From: Microbacteriaceae bacterium X2B
Lineage (GTDB): Bacteria > Actinomycetota > Actinomycetes > Actinomycetales > Microbacteriaceae
Assembly: GCA_005502445.1 (NCBI GenBank)
Contig: SCPB01000004.1
Span: 1-64,000 of the forward strand
DNA: 64,000 nucleotides
Direction: 5' to 3'
Below the pieces are notes generated by a model, which made no database searches, was not told the origin of the DNA, and saw only the letters and a list, made by a program, of their open reading frames with translations. This document shows positions 40,792 to 50,029 of this stretch, piece by piece (within the stretch, counting starts at the first letter, position 1; the number at the start of each line of letters is the position of its first letter). Position numbers and translations under genes: made by a program.

Positions 40792-41556
40792 GTGGTCCAC
40801 GAGCGCGCCGACGGCTACTTCGCGCCCGCCACCCCGCGCGTGCTCGCGCACCGCGGGTTCGCGCTCTCCGCGCCCGAGAACACGCTGCTCGCCTTCGAGC
40901 ACGCCCTCGGGCTCGGAGTCGACCACATCGAGACCGACGTGCACGCCTCGCGCGACGGCATCGCGATCATCGCCCACGACCCCGGGCTCGACCGCGTCGC
41001 CCACCGACGCGGTCGCATCGCGCAGCACACGGCCGCCGAACTCGCCCGCGTCGATCTCGGCGCCGGTCAGGGATTCGCCTCGCTCCCCGACGCTCTGGCG
41101 GCCTTCCCGACCGCGCGCTTCAACATCGACCTGAAGAGCGCGGATGCCGTGGGCCCGACCATCGACGCCATCCGGCAGTTGCGGGCCGAGCATCGCGTGC
41201 TGCTCACCTCATTCAGCGAACGTCGTCGCGCGGCCGCCCTGCGGCTCCTGCCCGAGGTCGCGACGAGCGTCTCGGGGCCGCGGTTCGCCCGAGCGCTGCT
41301 CGCGGCCCGTGCGGGAGCGATGCCGGCGGTTCGGGCCGCTCTGCGTGGCGTCCACGCCGTGCAGATACCGGAACGGGCACTCGGCATCGAGACCACCGCT
41401 CCCCCGCTGTTGCGGGCATTCCACGCTGCCGGGGTCGAGGTGCACGTCTGGACGGTCAACGCCCCCGCGACCATGCGCAGGCTTCTCGACCGCGGAGTCG
41501 ACGGCCTCATCACCGATCGCGCCGACCTGGCTCTGGAGATCGTGAACGGGCGCTGA
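40792..41556 (+). CDS. Glycerophosphodiester phosphodiesterase
   Basis: A 254-residue GDPD TIM barrel: VLAHRGFALSAPENTLLAFE and HIETDVHASRDGIAIIAHD carry the metal-binding and general acid-base residues. NIDLKSA and VHVWTVNAPATMRRLLDRGV complete the pattern. There is no signal peptide, so it acts in the cytosol on glycerophosphodiesters. GTG 40792 directly follows the stop of the SPFH gene. Confidence 0.92.
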   Translation: MVHERADGYFAPATPRVLAHRGFALSAPENTLLAFEHALGLGVDHIETDVHASRDGIAIIAHDPGLDRVAHRRGRIAQHTAAELARVDLGAGQGFASLPDALAAFPTARFNIDLKSADAVGPTIDAIRQLRAEHRVLLTSFSERRRAAALRLLPEVATSVSGPRFARALLAARAGAMPAVRAALRGVHAVQIPERALGIETTAPPLLRAFHAAGVEVHVWTVNAPATMRRLLDRGVDGLITDRADLALEIVNGR

Positions 41557-41710
41557 CGGAACCCCCCGATCCCGATCGCGAGCGTTGCTCAGCGACGTCA
41601 TCGGCACACTGGCAATGCTCTGGGAAAGGCTCCCGTCGCCTCGATTGTCCGCGCCGAATAGGTCTATACCTTTACATTGATTTCAGTACGCGAAGCGAGA
41701 GGGGTGAATC

Positions 41711-42079
41711 ATGGCCGATCGAACACTGCGCGGTATGCGGCTCGGCGCGCAGAGCATGCAGAGCGAAGAGGGCGTGGAGTTCGCCTCACGACAGCGCGCG
41801 CAGTACCGCACCCTCGAGGGCGAGTCGTTCGAGGTCGTCTTCTCCGCCGACGCCGAGGTGCCCGACACGTGGGAGTCGCCGAAGTCGGGCCGAGAGGGCG
41901 TGCTCATCGCCCCCGACGGAACGCCGGTCGACATCGCCCAGAGCGAGATCAAGGCACCGCGCACTCACTGGGACATGCTGCTCGAGCGGCGCTCGATCGC
42001 CGAGCTCGAAGATCTGCTCGAGGAGCGCCTGCAGCTCTTGCGGGCCCGCCGCGGCACGGGCGAGCGGCTCGGCGCCTGA
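41711..42079 (+). CDS. rbpA: RNA polymerase-binding protein RbpA
   Basis: A 122-residue RbpA: RTLRGMRLGAQSMQSEEGVE, the basic-linker/core region YRTLEGESFEVVFSADAEVP, and a C-terminal sigma-interaction helix (ELEDLLEERLQLLRARR). It stabilises open complexes with SigA. The core domain lacks the zinc cysteines of some homologues. Neighbouring ppm1 and lnt repeat the mycobacterial arrangement. The 154 bp upstream are relatively AT-rich and hold its promoter. Confidence 0.94.
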   Translation: MADRTLRGMRLGAQSMQSEEGVEFASRQRAQYRTLEGESFEVVFSADAEVPDTWESPKSGREGVLIAPDGTPVDIAQSEIKAPRTHWDMLLERRSIAELEDLLEERLQLLRARRGTGERLGA

Positions 42080-42088
42080 AACACCAGT

Positions 42089-42117
42089 CGCCGCCTGAGA
42101 CTCGGAGTCGGGCGGCG
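42089..42117. terminator. Hairpin between convergent rbpA and ppm1
   Basis: CGCCGCC (42089-42095) pairs with GGCGGCG (42111-42117), with an inner GACTC/GAGTC stem. It lies in the 51-bp gap between the two convergent genes. Confidence 0.55.
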
Positions 42118-42130
42118 CTGCCGGCCGACG

Positions 42131-42877
42131 TCACGGCGCCTCGCCCGGCACCGCGCGACCGCTGCGGAGCGCGACTCCCCACGCCGTGACGCGCCAGAGC
42201 GCCTCTCCGACGATGCCCGCGTGCATCTTCGACCGGCCGGTGGCCCGTTCGACGAAGGCGATCGGATGCTCGATGATCCGCCTGCCCCGGCGCTCGATGC
42301 GCCAGGCGAGCTCGACCTGGAAGCAGTAGCCGTGCGACGACACCACCGCGCCGTCGAGACCCGCGAGCACGGCGGTGCGGTAGACGCGGAATCCGGCCGT
42401 GAGATCCTGCAGGCGTGAGCGCAGCATCCACCGGGCGTAGCGATTGCCGCTTCGCGAGATCGCACGGCGCAGCCACGGCCAGTTGACGACCGTGCCCCCG
42501 GCGACCCAGCGCGAGCCGATGACGAGGTCGGCGCCCTCGTCCGAGGCGAGCGCGATCATGGTCGGCAGCTCCCCCGGGTCATGCGAGCCGTCGGCGTCGA
42601 GCTCGACCACGAAGCGGTAGCCCTCGGCCGCGGCCAGGGCGAAGCCGGCGAGGTAGGCGGACCCCAGGCCGTCCTTCGCGGGGCGGTGCAGCACCCGCAC
42701 GCCCGGGTCGCCGGCGGCGAGCTCGTCGGCGATGCGGCCCGTGCCGTCGGGTGAGGCGTCGTCGACGATGAGCACGTCGGCATCGGGCACGGCGACGCGG
42801 ATGCGCGCGAGAACGCCGCGCAGGCTCTCGGCCTCGTTGTAGGTCGGAAGCACGATGAGCGACTCGGCCCCGGTCAC
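42131..42877 (-). CDS. ppm1: Polyprenol monophosphomannose synthase
   Basis: A 248-residue GT2 enzyme: LIVLPTYNEAESL, DVLIVDDASPDGTGRIAD, VVELDADGSHDPGELP and IGSRWVAGGTVVNWPWLRR. It makes polyprenyl-phosphomannose from GDP-mannose for mannosylated envelope glycans and proteins. In mycobacteria it is fused to or sits beside Lnt; here the two genes are separate but overlap (GTGA). Confidence 0.92.
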   Translation of the reverse strand: MTGAESLIVLPTYNEAESLRGVLARIRVAVPDADVLIVDDASPDGTGRIADELAAGDPGVRVLHRPAKDGLGSAYLAGFALAAAEGYRFVVELDADGSHDPGELPTMIALASDEGADLVIGSRWVAGGTVVNWPWLRRAISRSGNRYARWMLRSRLQDLTAGFRVYRTAVLAGLDGAVVSSHGYCFQVELAWRIERRGRRIIEHPIAFVERATGRSKMHAGIVGEALWRVTAWGVALRSGRAVPGEAP

Positions 42878-44478
42878 GACGGTTCTCTGGCCCGGCGCGG
42901 GCGGCGTGCGTGAACTCCCGCGATCACGAGAACGGCGGCAGCGAGCAGGCACACGAACCACTCGAGCGTTCGGCCGAGCGCGTGCGCGGGGGTGATGACA
43001 TCGCTCAGCGGCACATCCTGCACCATGACGCCCGCGGTGAACAGCGGCAGTGAGTCCAGGTCGCGGCCGTCGGGGCCGATGATGGCGCTCGCACCGACCG
43101 TGGAGGCCTGCACGACGCTGCGCCCGGTCTCGATCGCCCGCAGCCGTGCGATCGCGAGCTGCTGCACGCTCTGGTCGGTGCGGCCGAAGTCGGCGTTGTT
43201 GGTGGGGGCGAGCAGCACGTTCGCGCCTTCGTCGATCATGCGCGCGAGCAGGTCGTCGTCGACGATGTCGTAGCAGATGGCGACGCCCGCCGTCAGGCCG
43301 TCGAGCTCGAGCACGGTGTCGCGCCGCCCCAAGGAGTAGTCGCGCGGCACGAGGTCGAACAGCTCGGGGGCGAGCGGGTAGAAGAAGTCGCGTTCGGGCA
43401 GGTACTCGGCGAAGGGCACGGGGTGGACCTTGTCGTACTGGTCGAGGGCGCCCTCGCCCGCTTGCCACAGCAGCACGCTGTTGAAGGTCTCGTCGCCCTG
43501 AGCGGTGATCGTGCCGACGACGACGGGTGCCGCGAGCCGGGCCGATACCGAGTCGAGCGCGGCCGCTGCGTAATCATCGCGCAGCGGGTCGAGGTCGGAG
43601 GCGTTCTCGGGCCACACGAGCAGGTCGATCGGCTCGTCGAGGGCGTACAGGGGAACGGTCGCGTCGAGGTGATCCTGCAGGATGTCGCCAGGGTTGTACT
43701 GCGCGAAGAGCCCCGTCTCCGAGTTGCCCTGCACCGCGGCGATGCGCGAGGTCCCCGATGTGATGGTCGGGAACGCCGGCCAGACGAGCATGCTGGCCGC
43801 CAGCCCGCTGACCAGGACGCCGCGACCGAGCAAACTCGTGCGCCGTTCGATGGCGGCTGCGGCGAGCACCCCTGCCAGCAGCGCGAGCAGGAAGCTCAGC
43901 CCCGACATCCCGACCCATGCCGCCCAGTGCGCGAGCGGACCCTCGGCTTGAGAGATGGCGAGGCGCCCCCACGCGAATCCACCCCACGGCCAGACGTTCG
44001 AGACGCCTTCACGCGCCGTCCACGCCCCGGCGAGCGCGATCGGGAGCAGCAGCAGACGGCCGGCGACGCCGGGGAAGGCCACGGGGATCCAGCGCCAGGC
44101 GAGGGCTATCGGCACGGCGCCCACGGCGACGAAGAGCACTTGGGCGAGCGTGAGCGCGATCCACGGCACGACGCCGAGGTAGACGGTCAGCCACTCGATG
44201 AGCACGCCGTAGTAGGCGAAGCCGCCGGCAGCGCCGACGAGCAGCGCGCCGCCGATGCTGCGACCGCGCAGGCTCCACAGCACGAGAGCGGTGCCGAGGA
44301 TCGTGAACGGCCACCAGCCCGTATCGGGGAAGCCGAGATCCATCGTCCACCCGCCGAGGGCGGCCGCGAGCAAAGCAACGGCGAGAGGCGGCGCGGCGGA
44401 GGCGGGAGCGGCGAGGGGGATCGGTAGGCGGGAGAACGACACGGCGTCGGCGCGATCACCGCGGGGAGCATCCATCAC
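42874..44478 (-). CDS. lnt: Apolipoprotein N-acyltransferase
   Basis: A 534-residue Lnt with about six to eight N-terminal helices and a nitrilase domain. The catalytic triad lies in LLVWPENASD (Glu), QYDKVHPVPFAEYLPE (Lys) and GVAICYDIVDD (Cys). It N-acylates lipoproteins after LspA cleavage; substrates in this window include CtaC, the FKBP and the amine oxidase. GTG 44478 or ATG 44475 are possible starts. Confidence 0.93.
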   Translation of the reverse strand: MMDAPRGDRADAVSFSRLPIPLAAPASAAPPLAVALLAAALGGWTMDLGFPDTGWWPFTILGTALVLWSLRGRSIGGALLVGAAGGFAYYGVLIEWLTVYLGVVPWIALTLAQVLFVAVGAVPIALAWRWIPVAFPGVAGRLLLLPIALAGAWTAREGVSNVWPWGGFAWGRLAISQAEGPLAHWAAWVGMSGLSFLLALLAGVLAAAAIERRTSLLGRGVLVSGLAASMLVWPAFPTITSGTSRIAAVQGNSETGLFAQYNPGDILQDHLDATVPLYALDEPIDLLVWPENASDLDPLRDDYAAAALDSVSARLAAPVVVGTITAQGDETFNSVLLWQAGEGALDQYDKVHPVPFAEYLPERDFFYPLAPELFDLVPRDYSLGRRDTVLELDGLTAGVAICYDIVDDDLLARMIDEGANVLLAPTNNADFGRTDQSVQQLAIARLRAIETGRSVVQASTVGASAIIGPDGRDLDSLPLFTAGVMVQDVPLSDVITPAHALGRTLEWFVCLLAAAVLVIAGVHARRPRRAREPS

Positions 44479-44512
44479 GTGTCGATCCTAGAAGAGCGCG
44501 ATGAGCGGATGC

Positions 44513-46951
44513 TCACGCGACTGAGCTGTAGGCGACGATGCCGCGACGCACCCGGTCGAGGGCCGAGCGGGCGGTGCGCCCGACGGGGCCGTCGGCGACG
44601 AGCGAGATCTGGTCGAGCAGATCGATCGTCTGCTTGCACCATCGCACGAAGTCGCCGGCCGCGAGATCGGCGTCGCGCAGCACGGTATCGAGGGAGGCTC
44701 CGCTCGCCCAGGCGTGCATCGGGCGGGCGAGCGTCGTCGCGAGGGGGTCGGACCCGGGCAGGCGGTGCTCGCGCTCGAGGTCGTCGAGCACCGCCCAGAG
44801 CTCCTGCGTGCGCTCGAGGGCGACGCGGAACGCCCCGCGCGGCAGCGCGTACTCGGGCGCCTGACCGTCATCGCGCCGGGCCTCGAAGACGATCGCGCAC
44901 GCCATGGCGGCGAGCGCGGGCGCGTCGAGGTCGTTCCAATAGCCCCGCCTCAGACTCTCGGCCACGAGCAGGTCGCGTTCGCCGTAGATGCGGCGCAGGG
45001 CGCGGCCGTCGGCCGTGAGCCCGAGCCTCCCGTGCTCGTCGGGAACGAGATAGCCGAGCTCGCCGAGCACCTCGGTGACGCGATCGAAGACCTGCGCGAC
45101 GGCGCCCGTGCGGCCGCGGATCTGGCGGCTCACCTTGTCGCTCTCGCGATTGAGGCGCCACCAGCGCTCGGCCCATCGTGCGTGCGATTCGCGGTCGGCG
45201 CAGCCGTGGCAGGGATGCTTGCGCAACGACAAGCGCACGCCTTCGATCTGGCGCTGCCGGCGGTCGCGCTCGGCGCGACCGCCCTGTTCGCCCTTCTGCG
45301 CGCGCAGTCGTTCGAGGTCGTTCAGCTCGCGTCGGAGCGCCGCGTATTCGCCGAAGTCGCCGAGGTGGCATCGCATGCTCGCCGCGTAGCCGGCGAGCGA
45401 CTCCTGCTGCTTGCGCACCGTGCGCGCGAGATCGACCACGGCGCGGTCGGCCTGGAACTGCGCGAACGAGCTCTCGAGGATCTCGCGGGTGCGCTCGCGG
45501 CCGAACTGCTCGATGAGGTTGACGGCCATGTTGTAGGTCGGCCGGAAGCTCGAGTTGAGCGGGTAGGTGCGACGGGAAGCCAGCGAGGCGACGGCTTGCG
45601 CGTCCAGGCCGCTCGACCACTGGATGACTGCGTGACCTTCGGTGTCGATGCCGCGACGGCCGGCGCGGCCGGTGAGCTGCGTGTACTCCCCCGGGGTGAT
45701 GGGCACGCGCGCTTCGCCGTTGAACTTCTCGAGCTTCTCGAGCACGACGGTCCGCGCGGGCATGTTGATGCCCAGGGCGAGGGTCTCGGTCGCGAAGACG
45801 ACTTTGAGCAGCTTCTTCTGGAAGAGCTCTTCGATGACCTCCTTGAAGGCCGGCAGCAGACCGGCGTGATGCGCGGCGACGCCGCGCTGCAGGCCGTCGA
45901 GCCATTCCCAGTAGCCGAGCACCGCGAGGTCGTCGTCGCGCAGAGTGCGGCAGCGCTCCTCGACGATCTGCCGGATCTCCTCGCGCTCGTGCGCCTCCGT
46001 CAGTCGCACCCCGGCTCGCAGCAGCTGGCGGACGGCGCCGTCACAGCCGGCTCGGGAGAAGATGAAGAAGATAGCGGGAAGCAGATTGCGGTGCGCGAGC
46101 ATACCGGCGATCTCGGCGCGATCGGCCCTCCCGTCGCCTCCCGGCCGCTTCTCCCACCGTCGCGCGTGGTGCTGGCGCCCCCGATGGGGCAGGTGGCCTC
46201 CGGCCCTCGCGAGCTGGACGAGTTCGGGGTTCACGCGGTTCGTCGCAGCCTGGCCGCTCGAGTCGAAGAGGTCGACGAGCTTGGAGCGCACGAGCACGTG
46301 CTGCTCGAGGGGTACGGGCCGGGTCTCGGAGACGATGACGTCGGTGTCACCCCGCACGGCCTGCAGCCAATCACCGAACTCCTCGGCGTTCGACACCGTC
46401 GCGCTGAGCGAGATCAGACGGACGGGCAGGGGAAGGTGGATGATCACCTCCTCCCACACGGCGCCGCGGAAGCGGTCGGCGAGGTAGTGCACCTCGTCCA
46501 TGACGACGTACGTGAGATCGGTCAGGAGCGCGGAGTCCGCGTAGAGCATGTTGCGCAGCACCTCGGTCGTCATGACGACGATGCGCGCGGTCGCATTGAT
46601 GTTCGTGTCGCCCGTCAGCAGCCCGACCTCGCTCGCGCCGTACTGGGCGACGAGCTCGGAGTACTTCTGGTTGCTGAGCGCTTTCATGGGGGCGGTGTAG
46701 AAGATCTTCGCTCGCGGGTCGACCATGGCGAGGAACACCGCGAACTCGGCCACGATCGTCTTGCCGGCACCCGTCGGTGCGGCGACGAGCACGCTGCGCC
46801 CTTCCTCGAGCACGGCGCAGGCGGCGTGCTGGAAGGGGTCGAGGTCGAAGGCGAGCTGGTCGCGGAATGCGCGCAGGCGCGGATGCTCACGCAGTTCCTT
46901 GGCGGCGGCGAAGCGCTCGGCCGGCGACGGCTCGACGGCGGGGTCGCTCAT
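44513..46951 (-). CDS. helY: Ski2/Mtr4-like superfamily 2 RNA helicase
   Basis: An 812-residue DExH helicase: FQHAACAVLEEG Q-motif region, Walker A VAAPTGAGKT, YVVMDEVHYLADRFRGAVWE, and motif VI QLTGRAGRRGIDTEGHAV. A C-terminal domain with LRKHPCHGCADRESHARW follows. It likely works in RNA turnover. It overlaps tatC by four bases, as in the mycobacterial pafB-pafC-tatA-tatC-helY order. Confidence 0.93.
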   Translation of the reverse strand: MSDPAVEPSPAERFAAAKELREHPRLRAFRDQLAFDLDPFQHAACAVLEEGRSVLVAAPTGAGKTIVAEFAVFLAMVDPRAKIFYTAPMKALSNQKYSELVAQYGASEVGLLTGDTNINATARIVVMTTEVLRNMLYADSALLTDLTYVVMDEVHYLADRFRGAVWEEVIIHLPLPVRLISLSATVSNAEEFGDWLQAVRGDTDVIVSETRPVPLEQHVLVRSKLVDLFDSSGQAATNRVNPELVQLARAGGHLPHRGRQHHARRWEKRPGGDGRADRAEIAGMLAHRNLLPAIFFIFSRAGCDGAVRQLLRAGVRLTEAHEREEIRQIVEERCRTLRDDDLAVLGYWEWLDGLQRGVAAHHAGLLPAFKEVIEELFQKKLLKVVFATETLALGINMPARTVVLEKLEKFNGEARVPITPGEYTQLTGRAGRRGIDTEGHAVIQWSSGLDAQAVASLASRRTYPLNSSFRPTYNMAVNLIEQFGRERTREILESSFAQFQADRAVVDLARTVRKQQESLAGYAASMRCHLGDFGEYAALRRELNDLERLRAQKGEQGGRAERDRRQRQIEGVRLSLRKHPCHGCADRESHARWAERWWRLNRESDKVSRQIRGRTGAVAQVFDRVTEVLGELGYLVPDEHGRLGLTADGRALRRIYGERDLLVAESLRRGYWNDLDAPALAAMACAIVFEARRDDGQAPEYALPRGAFRVALERTQELWAVLDDLEREHRLPGSDPLATTLARPMHAWASGASLDTVLRDADLAAGDFVRWCKQTIDLLDQISLVADGPVGRTARSALDRVRRGIVAYSSVA

Positions 46952-47757
46952 GCGGACGTCGGGTCGATGCCGTACTCGGCGGCGAGCGCGGCGTCGCGCT
47001 TGGCGATGCGCCTGTCGTTGATCGAGGCGATCGCCGCGGCGATGAAGTACAGGCCGACCATCGGGATCGCGAGGATGAACATCGACAGGATGTCGGCGGC
47101 GGGCGTCGCGATCGCGGTGAACACGGTGATCGCGAGGATCGCCCAGCGCCAGCCGCCGAGAATGGCGCGTCCGCTGATGACGCGCGCGAAGTTGAGCATG
47201 ACGAGCACGACGGGCAGGACGAAGCCGATGCCGACGGCGAGGATGAGCTTGAGCGAGAAGTCGAGGTAGAACTTGGCGGTGAGCAGCGTCGCCGTTCCCT
47301 CGGCCGCGAACCCCGTGAGCAGCTCGACGATGTGGGGCAGCACGAACCAGCCGGCGGCGCACCCGGCGAGGAACAGTGGCAGGGCGGCGCCCAGGAATCC
47401 GATGGCGTACTGCTTCTCGCGACGGTGCAGCGCCGGGACGATGAACGCCCAGAGCTGGTACAGCCAGATCGGCGACGAGATGACCACGCCGAGGACGAGC
47501 GCGATGACGAGCTTGGTGTCGAAGGCCTCGGTGACGGCCGTGTAGTTGATCGTCGCGGCCCTGCCCTGCTCCTCGGCGACCTGTAGCAGGGGCGCGCTGA
47601 GCGCGAGCCACACCGCATCGGCGAGGAACCACCCTCCGACGGCCGTCGCGAGCACGGCCGCGCCGACGATCGTGAGGCGCTTGCGCAACTCGACGAGATG
47701 CTCGCCGAGCGACATCCGGCCCTCGGCGTCTCGAGGCCGGGCGGGTCGTGCCGCCAC
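46948..47757 (-). CDS. tatC: Sec-independent protein translocase TatC
   Basis: A 269-residue, six-helix TatC. MSLGEHLVELRKRL holds the conserved twin-arginine-receptor residues; SSPIWLYQLWAFIVPALHRR and FVLPVVLVMLNF follow. It recognises RR signal peptides, such as that of the amine oxidase at 56604. It follows tatA by three bases. Confidence 0.95.
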   Translation of the reverse strand: MAARPARPRDAEGRMSLGEHLVELRKRLTIVGAAVLATAVGGWFLADAVWLALSAPLLQVAEEQGRAATINYTAVTEAFDTKLVIALVLGVVISSPIWLYQLWAFIVPALHRREKQYAIGFLGAALPLFLAGCAAGWFVLPHIVELLTGFAAEGTATLLTAKFYLDFSLKLILAVGIGFVLPVVLVMLNFARVISGRAILGGWRWAILAITVFTAIATPAADILSMFILAIPMVGLYFIAAAIASINDRRIAKRDAALAAEYGIDPTSA

Positions 47758-47760
47758 GGT

Positions 47761-47973
47761 CTAGGGCTTGGGAGCGCTGTCGGTTCCCTCAGCGCCGGTC
47801 GCCGTCGACGAGGGGTCGGCGGGCACCTCGGGGCTCTTGATCTCGCTCTTGAAGATCTTCATCGACTGGCCGAGGCTGCGGGCGAGCGCGGGCAGCTTGG
47901 GCGCCCCGAAGAGCAGAAGGATGACGACGAGCAGGATGATCGCGTGCCAGCCGGTGAAAGCGTTACCGAACAT
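47761..47973 (-). CDS. tatA: Sec-independent protein translocase TatA
   Basis: A 70-residue TatA: one N-terminal helix ([20 protein letters not shown]), the [14 protein letters not shown] hinge and amphipathic helix, and an acidic tail. It forms the pore with TatC. Confidence 0.95.
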   Translation of the reverse strand: MFGNAFTGWHAIILLVVILLLFGAPKLPALARSLGQSMKIFKSEIKSPEVPADPSSTATGAEGTDSAPKP

Positions 47974-48065
47974 TGGATGTCGTCCTTACAGGTGGGGGTA
48001 CCGGTGCGTCGAGTCTACCCCGCCCGCTCTCGCGACGGGCCGCCGCGCAGCGAGCCCGGGCGTCG

Positions 48066-49046
48066 TCACTCCGCGGCGGCGAGGGCGGCCCGGGCCCACT
48101 GCGCGGCCGCGGCGCGGGCATCCTCGGGGTGCGTGATCGCGCCGACGCCCGCGAGCCGCGTCGCGAGCCGGCCCACGAGACCTCGATGGGCGAGCGGGAT
48201 GCGCGCGATCGCGCGATCGCCCACGTACTCGACGGCGTCCTCCGGGCCGAGGTAGTCGGCGATGACGGGCAGCGCCGAGGCGGGCACCTCGACGGTCACG
48301 AGCAGGCCGCCGGCGTCGCCGCGGAACAGCGCTCCGGCGTCGTCGACGCTCGACTCGTGCTGCTGGGCCGCGCCGATCGCGACGGCGCTCGCCATGCGGT
48401 CGAGGCGGAAGGTGCGCCCGGCCTCGCGGCTGAGGCACCAGGCGCGCAGATACCAGACGTCGTCGACCGACTCGAGCCGGATGGGGTCGACATCGCGCTC
48501 CTCTCGCTCGCCGCGCGTCGTGACGTAATCGAGGCGCAGCCGGCGCCCCGCGGCGACGGCGGCGGCGACCGTCTCGCGCAGGGCGTCGGCGGTGCGGGTG
48601 TTCACCGAGACGGGCGAGACCTCGCCGGAGGCGCCGCGCGCGAGCTTGGCCATGAGTCGACCGAGGTCGGCGCGCTCGCCGAAGCCGGGCAGCGCGGCGA
48701 CCGCCTGCAGGCCCGCGAGGAGGGCCGCCGCCTCGCGCGAGGAGAGTCGCGGCTTCTCGTCCAGCGGCGCTCGACGGAATCGGATCACGTCGCGCTGCTC
48801 GAAGTCGTCCCAGTCGATGTCGAAGAGCCCCTGCGGCAGATAGAGGCCGTCTGGACCCGGCTCGCCCGTTCCCGTCAGGTACGCGACGAGGGTGCGCATG
48901 TGCTCAGGGCTCACGTCGAACTGCGCCGCGGCCTCCGTGACGCTGACGCGCACCTCGTCGATCAGGTACGGCACGAGGCCGAGGAGCAGGGCGAGCTTGT
49001 CGCCCGCGCGCGCGGCGGGCTTGCGCACGGGATCGCGGTCACTCAT
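48066..49046 (-). CDS. pafC: WYL-domain transcriptional regulator PafC
   Basis: A 326-residue protein: an N-terminal winged HTH (DEVRVSVTEAAAQFDVSPEH), then a WYL domain (VDDVWYLRAWCLSREAGRTF) and WCX tail. With PafB it activates the LexA-independent DNA-damage response in actinobacteria. It overlaps pafB by eight bases. Confidence 0.92.
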   Translation of the reverse strand: MSDRDPVRKPAARAGDKLALLLGLVPYLIDEVRVSVTEAAAQFDVSPEHMRTLVAYLTGTGEPGPDGLYLPQGLFDIDWDDFEQRDVIRFRRAPLDEKPRLSSREAAALLAGLQAVAALPGFGERADLGRLMAKLARGASGEVSPVSVNTRTADALRETVAAAVAAGRRLRLDYVTTRGEREERDVDPIRLESVDDVWYLRAWCLSREAGRTFRLDRMASAVAIGAAQQHESSVDDAGALFRGDAGGLLVTVEVPASALPVIADYLGPEDAVEYVGDRAIARIPLAHRGLVGRLATRLAGVGAITHPEDARAAAAQWARAALAAAE

Positions 49047-50022
49047 GCGCGCTCACCACCCGCCGCCAGCGGTCCAGCACGGCGTCGCGCAGGGTCACGG
49101 GCTCGAGCACCCGGATCTCGGCGCCGAAGGCCGCGAGCTCGTCGGCGAGCACCGCGAGGTCGGTCGTGCGGATCGTGAGGGCCTCGTTCTCGACGACGGT
49201 GCCGGCGCGATTGCGGAGCACGACATCCGCCTCGCTGCCGGGCCGCGCGACGACCGTCGCCGTCGTCCGATCGAAGACATCCTGCAGCTCGTGCTGCGCC
49301 CGGGCGGCCTCGTCGAGGCGGGGGGCGCGCGCCTCGGCCTCGTCGACGCGCACCGGGCCGACGATGCGGCTCAGCAGGAAGGTGCGCGGCGCGTCCACGG
49401 TCTCGTCGTGCGCGTGCAGGTGCCAGCGACCCTCGTGGTTGACGAGCGCGAGCGGCGAGACGCGCCGCAGCTCCGGTTCGGCGGCACCGGGCTTGAGATA
49501 GGGGAACGTCGCCTGCCGGCGGCGGTCGATCGCGGCCGCGAGCGGGTCGTGCGCCGACTCGCGCGTGCGGATCGACGGGGCGAATCCGATGACGCTCTGC
49601 TCGACGGAGTGCCCGAAGGCACGCAGCTTCGTCAGGGCGCGGCGGGACTGCTCGGTGAGGGAGCCCTCGCGCCAGACCTGCGCGGCGAGGCTCAGCAGCG
49701 CGACCTCCTCGGCGGAGAACTCGACATCGTCGGGCAATCGGTAGCGCGACTTCGGCACGCGGTAGCGCTGCAGCTTCGTGTCGCCCTCGGCCCCCGGCTG
49801 GTCGACCGTCTCGAGGGGCACGCCCAGATCACGCAGGTCCTCCTTGTCGCGCTCGAACTGCCGCTCGAGATTGTCGCGATCGCCGGCGTCGTCGTAGCGG
49901 TCGGCGTATCCCATGACGGTCGAGAGGATGTCCTGCTTCGTGAGCCCCTGATCGGTCGCCATGAGTGCGAGGATCAGGTTGAACTGCCGCTGCTCCGGCG
50001 GGATGCGGCGGCGCGCTGCCAT
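49039..50022 (-). CDS. pafB: WYL-domain transcriptional regulator PafB
   Basis: A 327-residue partner of PafC: HTH domain (FNLILALMATDQGLTKQDIL), WYL domain (LALVNHEGRWHLHAHDETVD) and WCX end. PafBC is thought to sense single-stranded DNA and activates repair genes. pafA, which precedes pafB in mycobacteria, is not here; an FKBP gene lies upstream instead. Confidence 0.92.
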   Translation of the reverse strand: MAARRRIPPEQRQFNLILALMATDQGLTKQDILSTVMGYADRYDDAGDRDNLERQFERDKEDLRDLGVPLETVDQPGAEGDTKLQRYRVPKSRYRLPDDVEFSAEEVALLSLAAQVWREGSLTEQSRRALTKLRAFGHSVEQSVIGFAPSIRTRESAHDPLAAAIDRRRQATFPYLKPGAAEPELRRVSPLALVNHEGRWHLHAHDETVDAPRTFLLSRIVGPVRVDEAEARAPRLDEAARAQHELQDVFDRTTATVVARPGSEADVVLRNRAGTVVENEALTIRTTDLAVLADELAAFGAEIRVLEPVTLRDAVLDRWRRVVSAHE

Positions 50023-50029
50023 GGAGCGG

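Noticed and set aside
41610-41680. SigR-type promoter (GGAAT-N18-GTT) upstream of rbpA
   Set aside because: A GGAAA is present, but the -10 triplet at the right spacing is not GTT, so the match is too weak.
44868-45905. 345-codon alternative frame inside helY
   Set aside because: Same strand, shifted frame, Arg-rich; helY's own frame carries the helicase motifs.
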